DNA of 64,000 bases from Thermodesulfobacteriota bacterium (lineage in GTDB: Bacteria > Desulfobacterota > DSM-4660 > Desulfatiglandales > Desulfatiglandaceae): NCBI GenBank assembly GCA_028278625.1, contig JANQDY010000233.1, forward strand, positions 1 through 64,000, written 5' to 3'. The translations under genes were made by a program, and so were the position numbers. Below, piece by piece: positions 10,324 through 20,049 of the stretch. How positions within the stretch are numbered: position 1 is the stretch's first letter; each line of letters starts with the position of its first letter. Below the pieces are notes generated by a model. The model was not told the DNA's origin, searched no databases, and worked only from the letters and a program-made list of their open reading frames with translations.

Positions 10324-11220
10324 ATGCACTCCATGGAAGCCATACTGAATCGCTATGAGTTCACCGACCAGGATGAAGCCCTTCTTCGGGAAATGGCTGA
10401 AATTTTCCTTCCCGTCAAGGAGCGCTTTTCCGAGGATTTCTATCGCTATCTTCAGGAGGATGTATACACGGCCGCGTATTTTCCGGGAGATGCCGCCATT
10501 AAGAAACGAAAGGAGACCATTGTCTGGTGGCTCAAGGAGATCCTGACCTCCAGGTACGACAGCCGATTGCTCATGAAACTGGTGCGAATCGGCAAAACCC
10601 ATGTCAAAATCGGACTCGACGGCCATTACGTAAACGCCGCCATGGGGTTCATTCGCAGGTACTTTCAGGACCAGTTGCATCAAATGGTCGCGGATGCCTC
10701 CCGGCGGGAGCTCATGCTGGAAACCCTGGATAAGGCCCTCGACATCAGCCTGGACATCATGACCAGCTCCTACCGGGAGGCGGAACTGAAAAAAGTTTTC
10801 ATCTCTCAGCGGGTGGAGCTCTGGATCGTCAAGTGGGCGGAAAAACTGATGCACGGTCTGAATCTGGTGCTCATGGTCGGTCTGGTGGCCATGGCCTTGG
10901 GCGTGACCCTCATGCTGGCCACGGATCTCTTTTACGCCATGACATCGAGCCTGGAGCGGGGAGTGATCAAAGCGCTCGGGTCCCTTCTGATTCTTTGGAT
11001 GATGATTGAACTTTTGCACACACAGGTACACCAGCTCAGAGGGGGCAAGTTTCACGTTCGCATCTTCGTGGATCTTGCCATGGTCGCCTTCATACGCAAA
11101 GTTTTTGTGGCCACCATTGATGAGAAAGATGCCGTTTCTTTCGGGTTGTTGATCGCAGGGCTTCTGGTACTGGGAATCATCTATTTTCTGATCGGTCGAT
11201 CCGACAAAAACGCCCTTTGA
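10324..11220 (+). CDS. Sensor-globin domain fused to a PsiE-type membrane domain
   Basis: 298 aa. Residues 1-150 resemble a protoglobin/globin-coupled sensor: YEFTDQDEALLREM, FSEDFYRYL, then RIGKTHVKIGLDGHYV, in which His93 fits the proximal heme ligand of the IGxxHxxIGL motif. From about 155 there are four hydrophobic segments (about 162-185, 213-235, 245-265, 275-293), with the IKALGSLLILWMMIELL and VRIFVDLAMVAFIRKV patterns of the PsiE family. The protein therefore places a heme-binding gas or redox sensor in the cytoplasm next to an inner-membrane PsiE module of unknown activity. It stands alone between the caspase-fold gene and the hdr locus. Confidence 0.75.
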   Translation: MHSMEAILNRYEFTDQDEALLREMAEIFLPVKERFSEDFYRYLQEDVYTAAYFPGDAAIKKRKETIVWWLKEILTSRYDSRLLMKLVRIGKTHVKIGLDGHYVNAAMGFIRRYFQDQLHQMVADASRRELMLETLDKALDISLDIMTSSYREAELKKVFISQRVELWIVKWAEKLMHGLNLVLMVGLVAMALGVTLMLATDLFYAMTSSLERGVIKALGSLLILWMMIELLHTQVHQLRGGKFHVRIFVDLAMVAFIRKVFVATIDEKDAVSFGLLIAGLLVLGIIYFLIGRSDKNAL

Positions 11221-11563
11221 AAAAGCTGTTCATTCCGGCTGAAAGCCAAATCGCTTCCATCAATGGGGAATAATGCCCCACGAGGGGCGATTTTACCCAA
11301 CAAATCTATTTATACCGTTATTTCAAATTATTATATGAACAAACCAAGCGTGAATGCGACAAAATGCCACGATTCCCTCTTCTTTGAAAAATCTCATCAT
11401 ATTTCACCAACCTGCTGATTTCTATCATAAATCCGACAAACACCCAAAACAGGCACGCTATTTGCTCAGTCTCCAAGCATCGAAAACGCGGATTCTTCTT
11501 AAGGAAGCCCGGAATTCGCTTCCAGGGGCGGAATCCAAAGGGAACCACAGCCGATACAGGGAT
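11221..11563. other. Intergenic region upstream of the met/hdr operon
   Basis: 343 bases. GCCCC (11275-11279) and GGGGC (11284-11288) form a short tetraloop hairpin followed by an ATTTT tract, a weak terminator candidate for the globin-PsiE gene. The rest is A+T-rich; an open frame runs in from 11354 but shows no coding character before 11564. The hdr operon promoter should be here; none could be fixed with confidence. Confidence 0.35.
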
Positions 11564-11938
11564 ATGGACCAAAACAAAACGATCCTCATTGCAGAGCGGA
11601 CCGGAAAGACCCCGAAGAAATTGGAGTCGTTTGCCCAAGCGCAAGGATACGAGATGTTGAAAGCAAACAATCTGAAAGATGTATTGCTGACGCTCCAAAA
11701 GAACAGGATTGATTCGCTGGTCCTGGACGCGGCACTGCTGGAAAAGGATTGTGGATTCATATCCGTCATAAAGGGGATCGAAAAAAACCTGCCCATCATC
11801 GTTTGTGCGGAAAAAAACACTCCTGAGCTTGAGAGCGAAATTCGTAAGTACCAGATTTTTTATTATCATATCAAATCCTTTGGAATCGAAGACCTCGTAA
11901 TGGCAATCGCCAACGCAGTAAACGGGTTATCTCATTAA
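11564..11938 (+). CDS. Degenerate receiver-domain protein at the head of the met/hdr operon
   Basis: 124 aa, one CheY-like domain. Strand 1 reads TILIAER, where true receivers have an acidic DD pair. The phosphoacceptor position is kept (Asp55 in SLVLDAAL), strand 4 is LPIIVCAEK, and a Lys sits in HIKSF at the switch position. The acidic pocket is therefore altered and phosphorylation uncertain. ATG at 11564 is chosen because it starts the fold; an in-frame ATG at 11354 would add 70 unlikely residues. It lies 16 bases before the MetF-like gene and is probably cotranscribed with it. A regulatory or scaffolding role is inference. Confidence 0.65.
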   Translation: MDQNKTILIAERTGKTPKKLESFAQAQGYEMLKANNLKDVLLTLQKNRIDSLVLDAALLEKDCGFISVIKGIEKNLPIIVCAEKNTPELESEIRKYQIFYYHIKSFGIEDLVMAIANAVNGLSH

Positions 11939-11954
11939 CGTGGAGGTTCGGATT

Positions 11955-12830
11955 ATGCCGTTTAAGGAAAAAATTGTTGCTGGAAAATTCGTTGTTCTTG
12001 GAGAATTCGAGCCGCCCAAGGGCGCGGATTTCAGTTCTTTTGTCAATGATGCCAATCTTGTAAAGGGCCGGGTGGATGGTTTGGTCGTACCGGAAATGGC
12101 GAATGCCGTGCTGAAAGCCAGTTCCCTGGGCGGTTGCGCCTGCCTGGAACGTGAAGGGATTGAATCGGTCCTTCAGGTCTGCTGCAGGGATCGCAACCGT
12201 CTTGCCCTTCAGGCGGATATCCTGGCGGCAGCGGCCCTGGGCGTCAAAAACATACAAGCGGTCAGCGGCGTTGAGACCCGTTTCGGAGACCACCCCCAGG
12301 CCAGGACCGTGAATGACCTTGATTTGATCGAACTCATTGGCGCCATAAGGACCCTGCAGCAGGGAAAGGACCTGGCCGGCATCGAACTCAAGGGCACACC
12401 GGACTTTTCCATGGGAAGCACCATAGATGCCGGTGCCACGGGCAATCTGCTGGATATTGAAATGGAACGTCTTCTAAAAATGATCAAAGGGGGTGTGGAT
12501 TACGTCATCACCAATCCGGTGTTTGACCTGCGACGGTTTGAGCAGTTCACCAAGCGGGTGGATATGTCGAAGATCGCCGTGCTGCCAACCGTTCTCCTCC
12601 TTAAATCCGCCGGCATGGCCCGCTATATTGATCGCAACATCAGGGGAATTACCATCCCTCAAGATACCATTCGGCGCATCCAGAAAGCATCGGACAAAGT
12701 TCAGGAATGCATTCGAATTGCGGCCGAAACCATAAAACAGGTGAAATCCATGGGAATGGCCGGCGTTTTGATTTCAACGGTCGGCTGGGAAGACAAACTT
12801 CCTCTAATCCTGAGTGAGGCACAGATTTAA
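11955..12830 (+). CDS. MetF-like methylene-tetrahydrofolate reductase paralogue
   Basis: 291 aa, TIM-barrel flavoprotein family of MetF. Recognisable stretches are LGEFEPPKGAD (the family's E-PP motif), VLQVCCRDRNRLALQ and DYVITNPVFDLRRFEQF, all aligning with the MetF at 18525. It ends GVLISTVGWEDKLP, diverging from the AIEWE end of the other two paralogues. The start at 11955 has GGAGG eight bases upstream; an in-frame ATG at 11940 lacks one. The gene is followed 23 bases later by the giant hdrA gene, so it probably supplies or takes electrons from that complex. Whether it uses methylene-THF itself or has another C1 substrate is open. Confidence 0.8.
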   Translation: MPFKEKIVAGKFVVLGEFEPPKGADFSSFVNDANLVKGRVDGLVVPEMANAVLKASSLGGCACLEREGIESVLQVCCRDRNRLALQADILAAAALGVKNIQAVSGVETRFGDHPQARTVNDLDLIELIGAIRTLQQGKDLAGIELKGTPDFSMGSTIDAGATGNLLDIEMERLLKMIKGGVDYVITNPVFDLRRFEQFTKRVDMSKIAVLPTVLLLKSAGMARYIDRNIRGITIPQDTIRRIQKASDKVQECIRIAAETIKQVKSMGMAGVLISTVGWEDKLPLILSEAQI

Positions 12831-12853
12831 TCAAGGGAAAGGAATCTTAAGTC

Positions 12854-15800
12854 ATGTCCAATACGCAGTCTCAACAGAAATCAGGATCCATAATGGTGGT
12901 CGGCGGCGGCATCGCCGGCATGCAGTCGGCCCTGGACCTGGCCAATTCGGGCTATCATGTACAACTCGTCGAAAGGTCTTCAGCCATTGGAGGGATCATG
13001 TCCGAACTGGACAAGACGTTCCCCACCAATGACTGTGCCATGTGAATTATCTCGCCCAAACTGGTCGAGGTCGGCCGGCATCTCAACATTGATCTGATTA
13101 CCTCCGCCGAGATAGAAAAGGTGAAGGGAAGTGCGGGCAATTTCAGTGTCACGATTCAGAAAAAGCCCCGCTTCATTGACGCAGCCAAATGTACCGCCTG
13201 CGGGGACTGTACTGACGTATGCCCCGTGGAGCTTCCTAACGAATATGACCAGGGCATGAGCCAGAAACGTGCCACTTTCAAAAAATACGCTCAGGCCATT
13301 CCCAGCGCATTCGCCATTCAGAAGGCGGACAAGGCACCGTGCCGCGATGCATGCCCGGCCGGTTTGAACGTCCAGGGTTACGTCCAGATGGTGGGCCAGG
13401 GAAAATACGAAGAGGCCCTTCAGATTATCATGAAGGACCTGCCGTTGCCGGGCGTATTGGGTCGCATTTGTCCCCACTCCTGTGAAGATGCATGCCGAAG
13501 ATGCGAAGTGGATGAACCGGTGGCCATTCGCAATCTCAAACGGCTGGCAGCGGACCGGTTTGACCCCCGGAACATCCAAATCGAGTGCCTCCCCGAACGA
13601 AAAGAGAAGGTGGCCATCATCGGATCCGGCCCTGCCGGGCTTTCCGCGGCCTATCATCTGGGCCTGAAAGGCATCTCATGCACCATCTTTGAGGCCCTTT
13701 CAAAACCGGGCGGCATGCTGCGGGTGGGAATTCCCGATCACCGGCTCCCCCCTGAGATTCTGGATCAGGAGATTGAGATCATCACCGCCATGGGCCAGGA
13801 GATCAAAACCGGCCGGCGTCTCGGCGTGGATTTCTCCGTGGATGATCTCTTTGAAGAAGGGTTTGGGGCCGTCTATCTGGCCATCGGCGCACACCAGGGC
13901 ATCAACCTGCAAATTCCGGGAGAAGAGGCCAAAGGCGTTCGCCAGGGCGTCGATTTCCTGAGGGAGGTCAACCTGGACGGAACCACGGAGGTGGGCAGGC
14001 AGGTGGCCATCATCGGCGGCGGAAACGTCGCCATTGACGTATCCCGCGCAGCCATTCGGCTGGGTGCCGAATCGGTCCACATTCTCTATCGCAGGACCCG
14101 GGCCGAAATGCCCGCCTGGGAAGAAGAGATTGAAGCGGCGGAGGCGGAAGGCGTGCAGATCGCTTACCTGGCGGCCCCCAAGGAAGTCCTGGTTGAGGAT
14201 GGCCGGGTAACGGGGCTTCGCTGCTTGAGAATGGAACTGGGAGAACCGGATGCATCCGGGCGAAGGCGCCCCGTTCCCGTGGAGGGGAGTGAATATGATC
14301 TGGAAATCGATCAATTGATCTCAGCTATCGGTCAGAGGCCGGATATTGAAACGCTGGAACACATCACCGGCCTTGAGTTCTCACAAAGGGCCACGGCTGT
14401 GACGGACGAGGTGACTTTTGCAACGGGCCGAGAAGGGGTTTTCGCTGGCGGCGACCTTCAGACCGGACCGGCACAGGCCATCATGGCCATTGCCGCGGGC
14501 CGGGAAGCGGCTTGCTCCATCGAGCGGTTTCTGGATGGTGAGGACATGACCGCCGGACGGCAGCCCCTGGCCTTGGAAGATCCCGAGTACCGCCCCATAC
14601 CGGAAGACATGGCAGCGGCCCCCCGAAAACCGATGCCGGAGCTCCCTGTCCCTGATCGCGCCGGAAATTTCCTGGAAGTTGAGCTGGGCTATGAGGAACC
14701 GGAGGGGCAGGAAGAAGCGAAACGGTGCCTCAACTGCGGATACTGTTGTGAGTGCTTCCAGTGCGTGTCAGCCTGCAAGGCGGAAGCGGTGACCCTTGAA
14801 ACCCACGGAGAGGAACCCGAAACCCTTGAGCTTCAAACGGGCTCCATCATTCTGGCCCCCGGGTTTCAGCCCTTTGATCCATCCCGGTTTGAAACCTATC
14901 ACTATGCGAACCATCCCAATGTGATCACTTCCATGGAATTCGAACGGATTCTATCCGCATCAGGCCCCACCATGGGGCAGCTGGTGAGGGTATCGGATCA
15001 CGCGGAACCCAGGAAGATCGCCTGGATTCAATGTGTGGGATCCCGTGACATTCATAACTGCGATCATGCCTACTGCTCCAGCGTATGCTGCATGTACGCC
15101 ATCAAGGAAGCGGTCATCGCCAAAGAACACGCCGGCGATGACCTGGACTGTGCCGTCTTTTACATGGACATGCGCACCTACGGAAAAGACTTCGAAATAT
15201 ACTACAACAACGCCAGGGACAAACATGGGGTCCGATTCATACGGTCCCGCATCCACACCATTGATCCGAAACTTGATGACGACTCGCTGATTTTGAAATA
15301 CGCCACCGAAGAAGGCCTATTCATCGAGGAAGAGTTTGACATGGTGGTTCTCTCGGTGGGCATGGAAATATCGCCCCAGGTGGTTCAACTGGCGGAGAAC
15401 CTTGGTGTGGACCTAAACGAAGACAATTTCTGCAACACCGACCCCTTTACGCCCGTCAACAGTTCACAGGACGGTGTATATGTGTGCGGTGCCTTTCAGG
15501 GGCCCAAGGACATCCCCCAGTCGGTCATGGAAGCCAGCGCTGCCGCCTGTGCATCCAGCATAACCCTGGCCGATAGCCGCGGGACGGAGATCAGAACCAA
15601 AGTCATCCCCGATGAAATCGAGGTGGCGGGCATGGAACCGCGCATCGGCGTGTTCGTGTGTAACTGCGGCATCAACATCGGTGGCGTGGTGGATGTTCCC
15701 GCGGTGGCCGAGTATGCGGCAACGCTTCCCAACGTGGTTTTCACGGATCAGAACCTATTTACCTGTTCCCAGGACACCCAGGAGAAGATCAAAGAGGTGG

Positions 15801-17305
15801 TCCAGGAAAACAACATCAACCGGGTGGTGGTGGCCGCCTGTTCTCCCACAACCCATGAAGCCCTGTTTCAGGACAGCCTGGCCGAAAGCGGCCTGAACAA
15901 ATATCTCTTTGAAATGGCCAACATCCGCAATCATAACTCCTGGGTGCACCGGGATGATCCGGAAGCGGCCACGGAAAAGGCCAAAGATCTGATTCGCATG
16001 GCAGCGGCGCGGGCCACCCTACTGGAGCCGCTTCGGGCCAAAACCATCACCGTCAATAAACGGGCCCTCGTGATCGGAGGGGGAATCGCCGGTATGACGG
16101 CCGCCCTGGGAGTGGCGGACCAGGGCTTCGACGTTGTGCTCGTTGAGAAGAATCCGGAATTGGGAGGCCTTGCCAGACAACTGACCGAGACCATCGAGGG
16201 GGCCGACATTCAGGAATACCTATCCCATCTGATTGAACGGGTGGGGCAGCATGAGAGAATTCAAGTGCTGACCGAATCGCTCATTGTCGGTTTTGGCGGC
16301 TTCAAAGGAAATTTCACCACCGAAGTCATGGTGGGCCCGGGCATGTACGAACGAAAAATCGAACATGGTATTACCATCCTGGCGACGGGAGCCATGGAGT
16401 ATCAGCCCACTGAGTATCTTTACGGAGAGTCAGACGGTGTCATGACCCAGATCGAACTGGACCGGTATCTCTATGAAAGAGGCGCCGATCAACTGAACAG
16501 GGTCATCATGATCCAGTGTGTGGGCTCCCGAAATGAGGAAAACCCCAACTGCTCCCGCATCTGCTGCCAAAGCACCATCAAGAACGCCATTCAGATCAAG
16601 GAGCAAAGCCCTGAAACCGATGTTTACGTGCTATACCGGGACATCCGCACCTATGGATTGATGGAACAATACTATCGGGAAGCCAGACGCCTGGGCGTCA
16701 TCTTCTTCAGGTTTGACAAGGATCATCCCCCGTTGGTGGAAAAGGGAGACAAAGGACTCACGGTACGCTTCAAGGACCATGTCCTGGGGCGGGAAATCCT
16801 GGCCTCCGCCGATATCGTGGCGCTCAGCACCGGCATGCGGGCACAGGAGACCGAAGAATTGGCTTCCATTTTGAAAGTGGCCCAGAATCAGTTCGGGTAT
16901 TTCATGGAGGCCCACGTGAAGCTGCGCCCGGTGGACATGGCCACGGATGCCTTTTTCGTGTGCGGCACCGCTCACAGCCCGAAGCTCATTACCGAATCCA
17001 TCAGCCAGGCCATGGCGGCGGCGGCGAGGGCCGTCACCTTCCTGTCCCAGGATGAAATAGCCCTCTCCGTTGTAACCGCCACGGTGGATCAGGACAAATG
17101 CGCCGCCTGTCTCGTCTGTGTCAGGTCTTGCCCCTATGATGTACCCATAATCAACGAGGACGGCGCCAGTGAGATCGATCCCGCCCTCTGCCGGGGTTGC
17201 GGGGTCTGCGCGTCGGAATGTCCCGCCAAGGTCATTCAGCTGGATTGGTATGAAGACGATCAAGTTATGAGCAAAGTGGAAGCTTTGCTGGAGGGAGTAC
17301 TCTGA
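12854..17305 (+). CDS. hdrA: Selenocysteine-containing HdrA fused to a GltD-like NAD(P)H module
   Basis: 1483 aa when the TGA at 13043-13045 is read as selenocysteine 64 ([18 protein letters not shown], where other HdrA have Cys). The frame stays open on both sides. Domain order: FAD loop GGGIAGM (about 17), Sec64, a ferredoxin-like [11 protein letters not shown] (about 113), then a GltD/NfnB-like module (about 155-620) with [15 protein letters not shown] and two dinucleotide loops ([21 protein letters not shown]). Next comes the HdrA middle part with WIQCVGSRD, a second HdrA-like half from about 920 ([21 protein letters not shown] at about 1075, [11 protein letters not shown]) and two C-terminal 4Fe-4S motifs ([24 protein letters not shown]). 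HdrA is the flavin subunit of heterodisulfide-reductase-type complexes, some of which bifurcate electrons. Its TGA stop overlaps the mvhD ATG. No hdrB or hdrC is nearby. Confidence 0.92.
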
Positions 17306-17733
17306 TGGACAATTTCGAACCGATTATCATTGCATTTTGCTGCCAGTTTTGAGGCTACACCGCCGCGGACCTGGCAGGTTCCATGCGACTTCAATATCCC
17401 AGTAGCGTCAAGATCATTAAACTGCCCTGCACGGGAAAGGTGGATTTGATCCACCTGTTAAGGTCCATCGAAAAAGGGGCCGACGGCGTTTGCGTGGTCG
17501 GCTGCCTCGAAGGGGCTTGCCAATTCACCAAAGGGAACATTCGCGCTCGCAAACGGGTGGAAGAGGCACAGAGAATTCTTGACAGCATAAATGTCGGAGG
17601 AGAACGGGTGCAGATGTTCAACCTTTCTTCCAGTGAAGCGCCAACTTTCGTCAGGGTGATCTCTGAAATGACCGAAAGAATAAAGGAAATGGGTCCCAAC
17701 CCCATTAAGACAGCCATGAAAAAGGCTGCATGA
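17305..17733 (+). CDS. mvhD: Selenocysteine-containing MvhD, iron-sulfur electron carrier
   Basis: 142 aa when TGA at 17350-17352 is read as selenocysteine 16 (IIIAFCCQF-Sec-GYTAADLAG). A continuous frame runs to 17733 with the MvhD signatures LPCTGKVD and VVGCLEGACQF. MvhD is a small iron-sulfur protein that passes electrons between hydrogenase or formate dehydrogenase and HdrA; in methylene-THF reductase complexes it accompanies MetF and MetV. The ATG overlaps the hdrA stop (TGATG), indicating coupled translation. Sec in this position is known for the family in selenium-using anaerobes. Confidence 0.93.
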
Positions 17734-17744
17734 GCGAATGGCTG

Positions 17745-17822
17745 GAATTCAGGAGTCAGGAGTCAGAATTCAGAATATGCAACAGCCTTGTTTTCTTCTG
17801 GCTCCTGAATTCTGGCTTCTGG
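17745..17822. repeat. Imperfect inverted repeat between mvhD and metV
   Basis: A left arm rich in GAATTCAGGAGTCAGGAGTC faces a right arm containing GGCTCCTGAATTCTGGCTTC, separated by about 25 bases. Each arm is itself built of small GGAGTCA/GAATTC units. It looks like a dispersed intergenic repeat or a processing/attenuation structure within the operon. No T-run follows, so it is not a standard terminator. Confidence 0.55.
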
Positions 17823-17859
17823 ATACTTTGAACTAGAACCCACAGGAGGAAGTTTCATT

Positions 17860-18528
17860 ATGATTGTGGCCAAAAGAAAGCCCATAGATGAGATCATTGA
17901 AGAAGTCCAGGCGTATGACAAAATACTCCTGGTCGGATGCAACGAATGTGTGACGGTATGTGAAGCGGGTGGTAAAAAAGAGGTGGCGGTACTTGCCTCC
18001 GCACTCCGTATGCACTTCATGAACCAGGGAAAAGAGGTGAAGATCGACGAAGTCACACTGGAACGACAGTGCGACCACGAATACCTTGAGGAGTTGCGCA
18101 GCCAGATCGACCAGTATGATGCGGTTGTATCGCTGGCGTGCGGTGTCGGCGTTCAATTCATGGCGGAGAAATACATGTTCATGCCCGTTCTCCCGGGGGT
18201 TGATACCTGTTTCATGGGGGTTACCGAAGAGCGGGGCGTATGGTCCGAACGATGTCAGGGGTGCGGCACCTGCATGCTGGCCAAAACCGCCGGCATCTGC
18301 CCGGTATCCCGTTGCGCCAAAAGACTCTTCAACGGACCCTGCGGCGGTTCCACGGACGGCCATTGTGAACTTCATAAGGATACCATCTGCGGATGGCAGC
18401 TCATTGTTGACCGGCTGAAACAGCTGGACAGGCTGGATGACTATGAAACCCTGTTACCCATCAAGGATTGGTCCACGGAACGGGCCGGCGGCCCCAGAAA
18501 AGTGGTGAGGGAGGATGTAATGCAATGA
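17860..18528 (+). CDS. metV: MetV, zinc/iron-sulfur partner of methylene-THF reductase
   Basis: 222 aa. MetV is the C-terminal-domain type partner that binds MetF in acetogen-like enzymes. Cys-rich motifs are spread through it: VGCNECVTVC (about 25), RQCDHEY, CQGCGTC (about 132), CPVSRCAKRLFNGPCGG (about 148-164) and GHCELHKDTICGW. These suit zinc and 4Fe-4S binding. GGAGGAAG lies upstream of the ATG. Its stop overlaps the metF start (ATGA), the usual metV-metF coupling. Together with hdrA and mvhD it makes a complete-looking methylene-THF reductase electron-transfer locus. Confidence 0.9.
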   Translation: MIVAKRKPIDEIIEEVQAYDKILLVGCNECVTVCEAGGKKEVAVLASALRMHFMNQGKEVKIDEVTLERQCDHEYLEELRSQIDQYDAVVSLACGVGVQFMAEKYMFMPVLPGVDTCFMGVTEERGVWSERCQGCGTCMLAKTAGICPVSRCAKRLFNGPCGGSTDGHCELHKDTICGWQLIVDRLKQLDRLDDYETLLPIKDWSTERAGGPRKVVREDVMQ

Positions 18529-19448
18529 AAACAAAGACCCCCAGCAAACTGGAAAAGATCCTGGCCGCCGGGAATCTGGCGGTGACGTCGGAGTGCGGTC
18601 CGCCGAGAGGGAGTGACGCGGAAGCCATCAAGAAGAAAGCCGAGATGATCAAGAATCATGTGGATGCCATCAATATCACGGACAACCAAACCAGTGTTAC
18701 CCGTCTGTGCAGTCTGGCCTCGTGCATTCATCTCAAGCTCATGGGTCTTGAACCGATTCTGCAGATGGTGGTCAGAGACCGGAACCGAATCGCACTCCAG
18801 AGCGACATTCTGGGTGCGGCATCTTTCGACATCCATAACATTTTGTGCCTTTCGGGAGATCATCAGCAATTCGGAGATTCGTCAACGGGGCAGAATGTCT
18901 TTGACATTGACTCCATGCAACTGATACAAACGGTTCGGCACATGCGGGACGAGGGAAAATTCCTGGGCGGCGACGATATCAAACGACCTCCCGAAATGTT
19001 TGTGGGTGCGGCCGCCAACCCTTTTGCGGACCCCTTTGAAATCCGAACCCCCAGGCTTGCCAAGAAGATTGCCGCGGGTGTTGAATTCATTCAGACCCAG
19101 TGCATTTACAACCTGGAAAAGTTTGAACTGTGGATGAAAGAGGCAAGGGATCGCGGTCTCCACGAAAAGGCCTATATCTTGGCCGGGGTAACGCCTTTTA
19201 AATCCGCGGGGATGGCCAAATACATGAAAAACCGTGTTCCGGGAATGGATGTTCCGGACGAAGTGGTAAAACGGATGGCCGGTGTCCCCAAGGAAAAGCA
19301 GGCCCAGGAGGGGATCGATATCTGCGTGGAAACCATTTTGCGCCTAAAAGAATGTGAAGGGGTGAGTGGATTTCATGTGATGGCCATTGAATGGGAAGAA
19401 AAGGTCCCTGAAATTGTTGAGCGAAGCGGTCTCTATCCAAGGCCGTAA
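18525..19448 (+). CDS. metF: Methylene-tetrahydrofolate reductase MetF
   Basis: 307 aa, full-length MetF family. Motifs include TSECGPPRGSD (substrate/FAD loop near residue 23), NITDNQTSV, QMVVRDRNRIALQ, LSGDHQQFGD and EFIQTQCIYNLEKFE. It catalyses interconversion of methylene-THF and methyl-THF in the methyl branch of the Wood-Ljungdahl pathway. The ATG at 18525 overlaps the metV stop. The C-terminus (VPGMDVPDEVVKRM to VERSGLYPRP) is nearly the same as the truncated copy at 1-231. Electron partner is probably MetV plus the HdrA/MvhD module upstream. Confidence 0.94.
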   Translation: MKTKTPSKLEKILAAGNLAVTSECGPPRGSDAEAIKKKAEMIKNHVDAINITDNQTSVTRLCSLASCIHLKLMGLEPILQMVVRDRNRIALQSDILGAASFDIHNILCLSGDHQQFGDSSTGQNVFDIDSMQLIQTVRHMRDEGKFLGGDDIKRPPEMFVGAAANPFADPFEIRTPRLAKKIAAGVEFIQTQCIYNLEKFELWMKEARDRGLHEKAYILAGVTPFKSAGMAKYMKNRVPGMDVPDEVVKRMAGVPKEKQAQEGIDICVETILRLKECEGVSGFHVMAIEWEEKVPEIVERSGLYPRP

Positions 19449-19569
19449 GCCATGGAATGAGAATTTGCGGCTGAATACCCGTTTTTGTGCTGAACAGTGA
19501 CCGACTTTAAATTTGAGTGAAGACAAATGCCTAACCTATTTTTAACGACCGGTGAAAGGAGGTATCGTT

Positions 19570-19950
19570 ATGGATAAAAAATACATACTGGTAGTTGATG
19601 ATGATCCTGATCTGGTGGAAACCGTTGCCATGATGTTGGAAAGCAAAGGATGTGAGGTCGGAAGAGCCTATGACGGCGTGGAAGGTGAAGAGTCCATAAA
19701 GGAAAAACGTCCGGACCTGGTTGTTCTTGATGTGATGATGCCCAGGAAAGACGGATATGTGCTTTGCGCCGAAATGAAAGCGAATCCGGATTTGGCGGAT
19801 ATTCCGGTGGTCCTTCTGACTGCCGTGGGAGAAGCCGTTCCAACGACCACTTACACCCACGCGGACGGCATGTCCACCGAGGCGGACGACTATATCGCCA
19901 AACCCATTGATACAGAGGGACTTTGGAGCATCGTCAGCAACCTGCTGTAA
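19570..19950 (+). CDS. Single-domain CheY-like response regulator
   Basis: 126 aa, one receiver domain: acidic pair in LVVDDDPD, phosphoacceptor Asp in LVVLDVMMPRKDG (about 53), Thr/Ala switch in VVLLTAVGE and Lys in YIAKPID. There is no output domain, so it acts by protein contact or phosphotransfer. AGGAGGT seven bases before ATG 19570 fixes the start. It follows metF by 121 bases and, with the degenerate receiver at 11564, brackets the met/hdr operon with receiver proteins. Its kinase could be one of those at 648-4063, which is inference. Confidence 0.88.
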   Translation: MDKKYILVVDDDPDLVETVAMMLESKGCEVGRAYDGVEGEESIKEKRPDLVVLDVMMPRKDGYVLCAEMKANPDLADIPVVLLTAVGEAVPTTTYTHADGMSTEADDYIAKPIDTEGLWSIVSNLL

Positions 19951-20049
19951 GAAACTGTTCTGGGTTCAGGGCCCAGTTTTCCGTGCCAATCGGACGGACG
20001 ACATCTGGTCCCTGAACTTCAGAACGCTTTGACCCTTCACTTAACGTTC

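Noticed and set aside
11354..11563. 70-residue N-terminal extension of the degenerate receiver protein
   Set aside because: The receiver fold begins at 11564 and the upstream codons look non-coding and A+T-rich.
13043..13045. TGA as a true stop ending a 63-residue protein before hdrA
   Set aside because: The frame continues with canonical HdrA sequence and the site is the known Cys/Sec position of the family.
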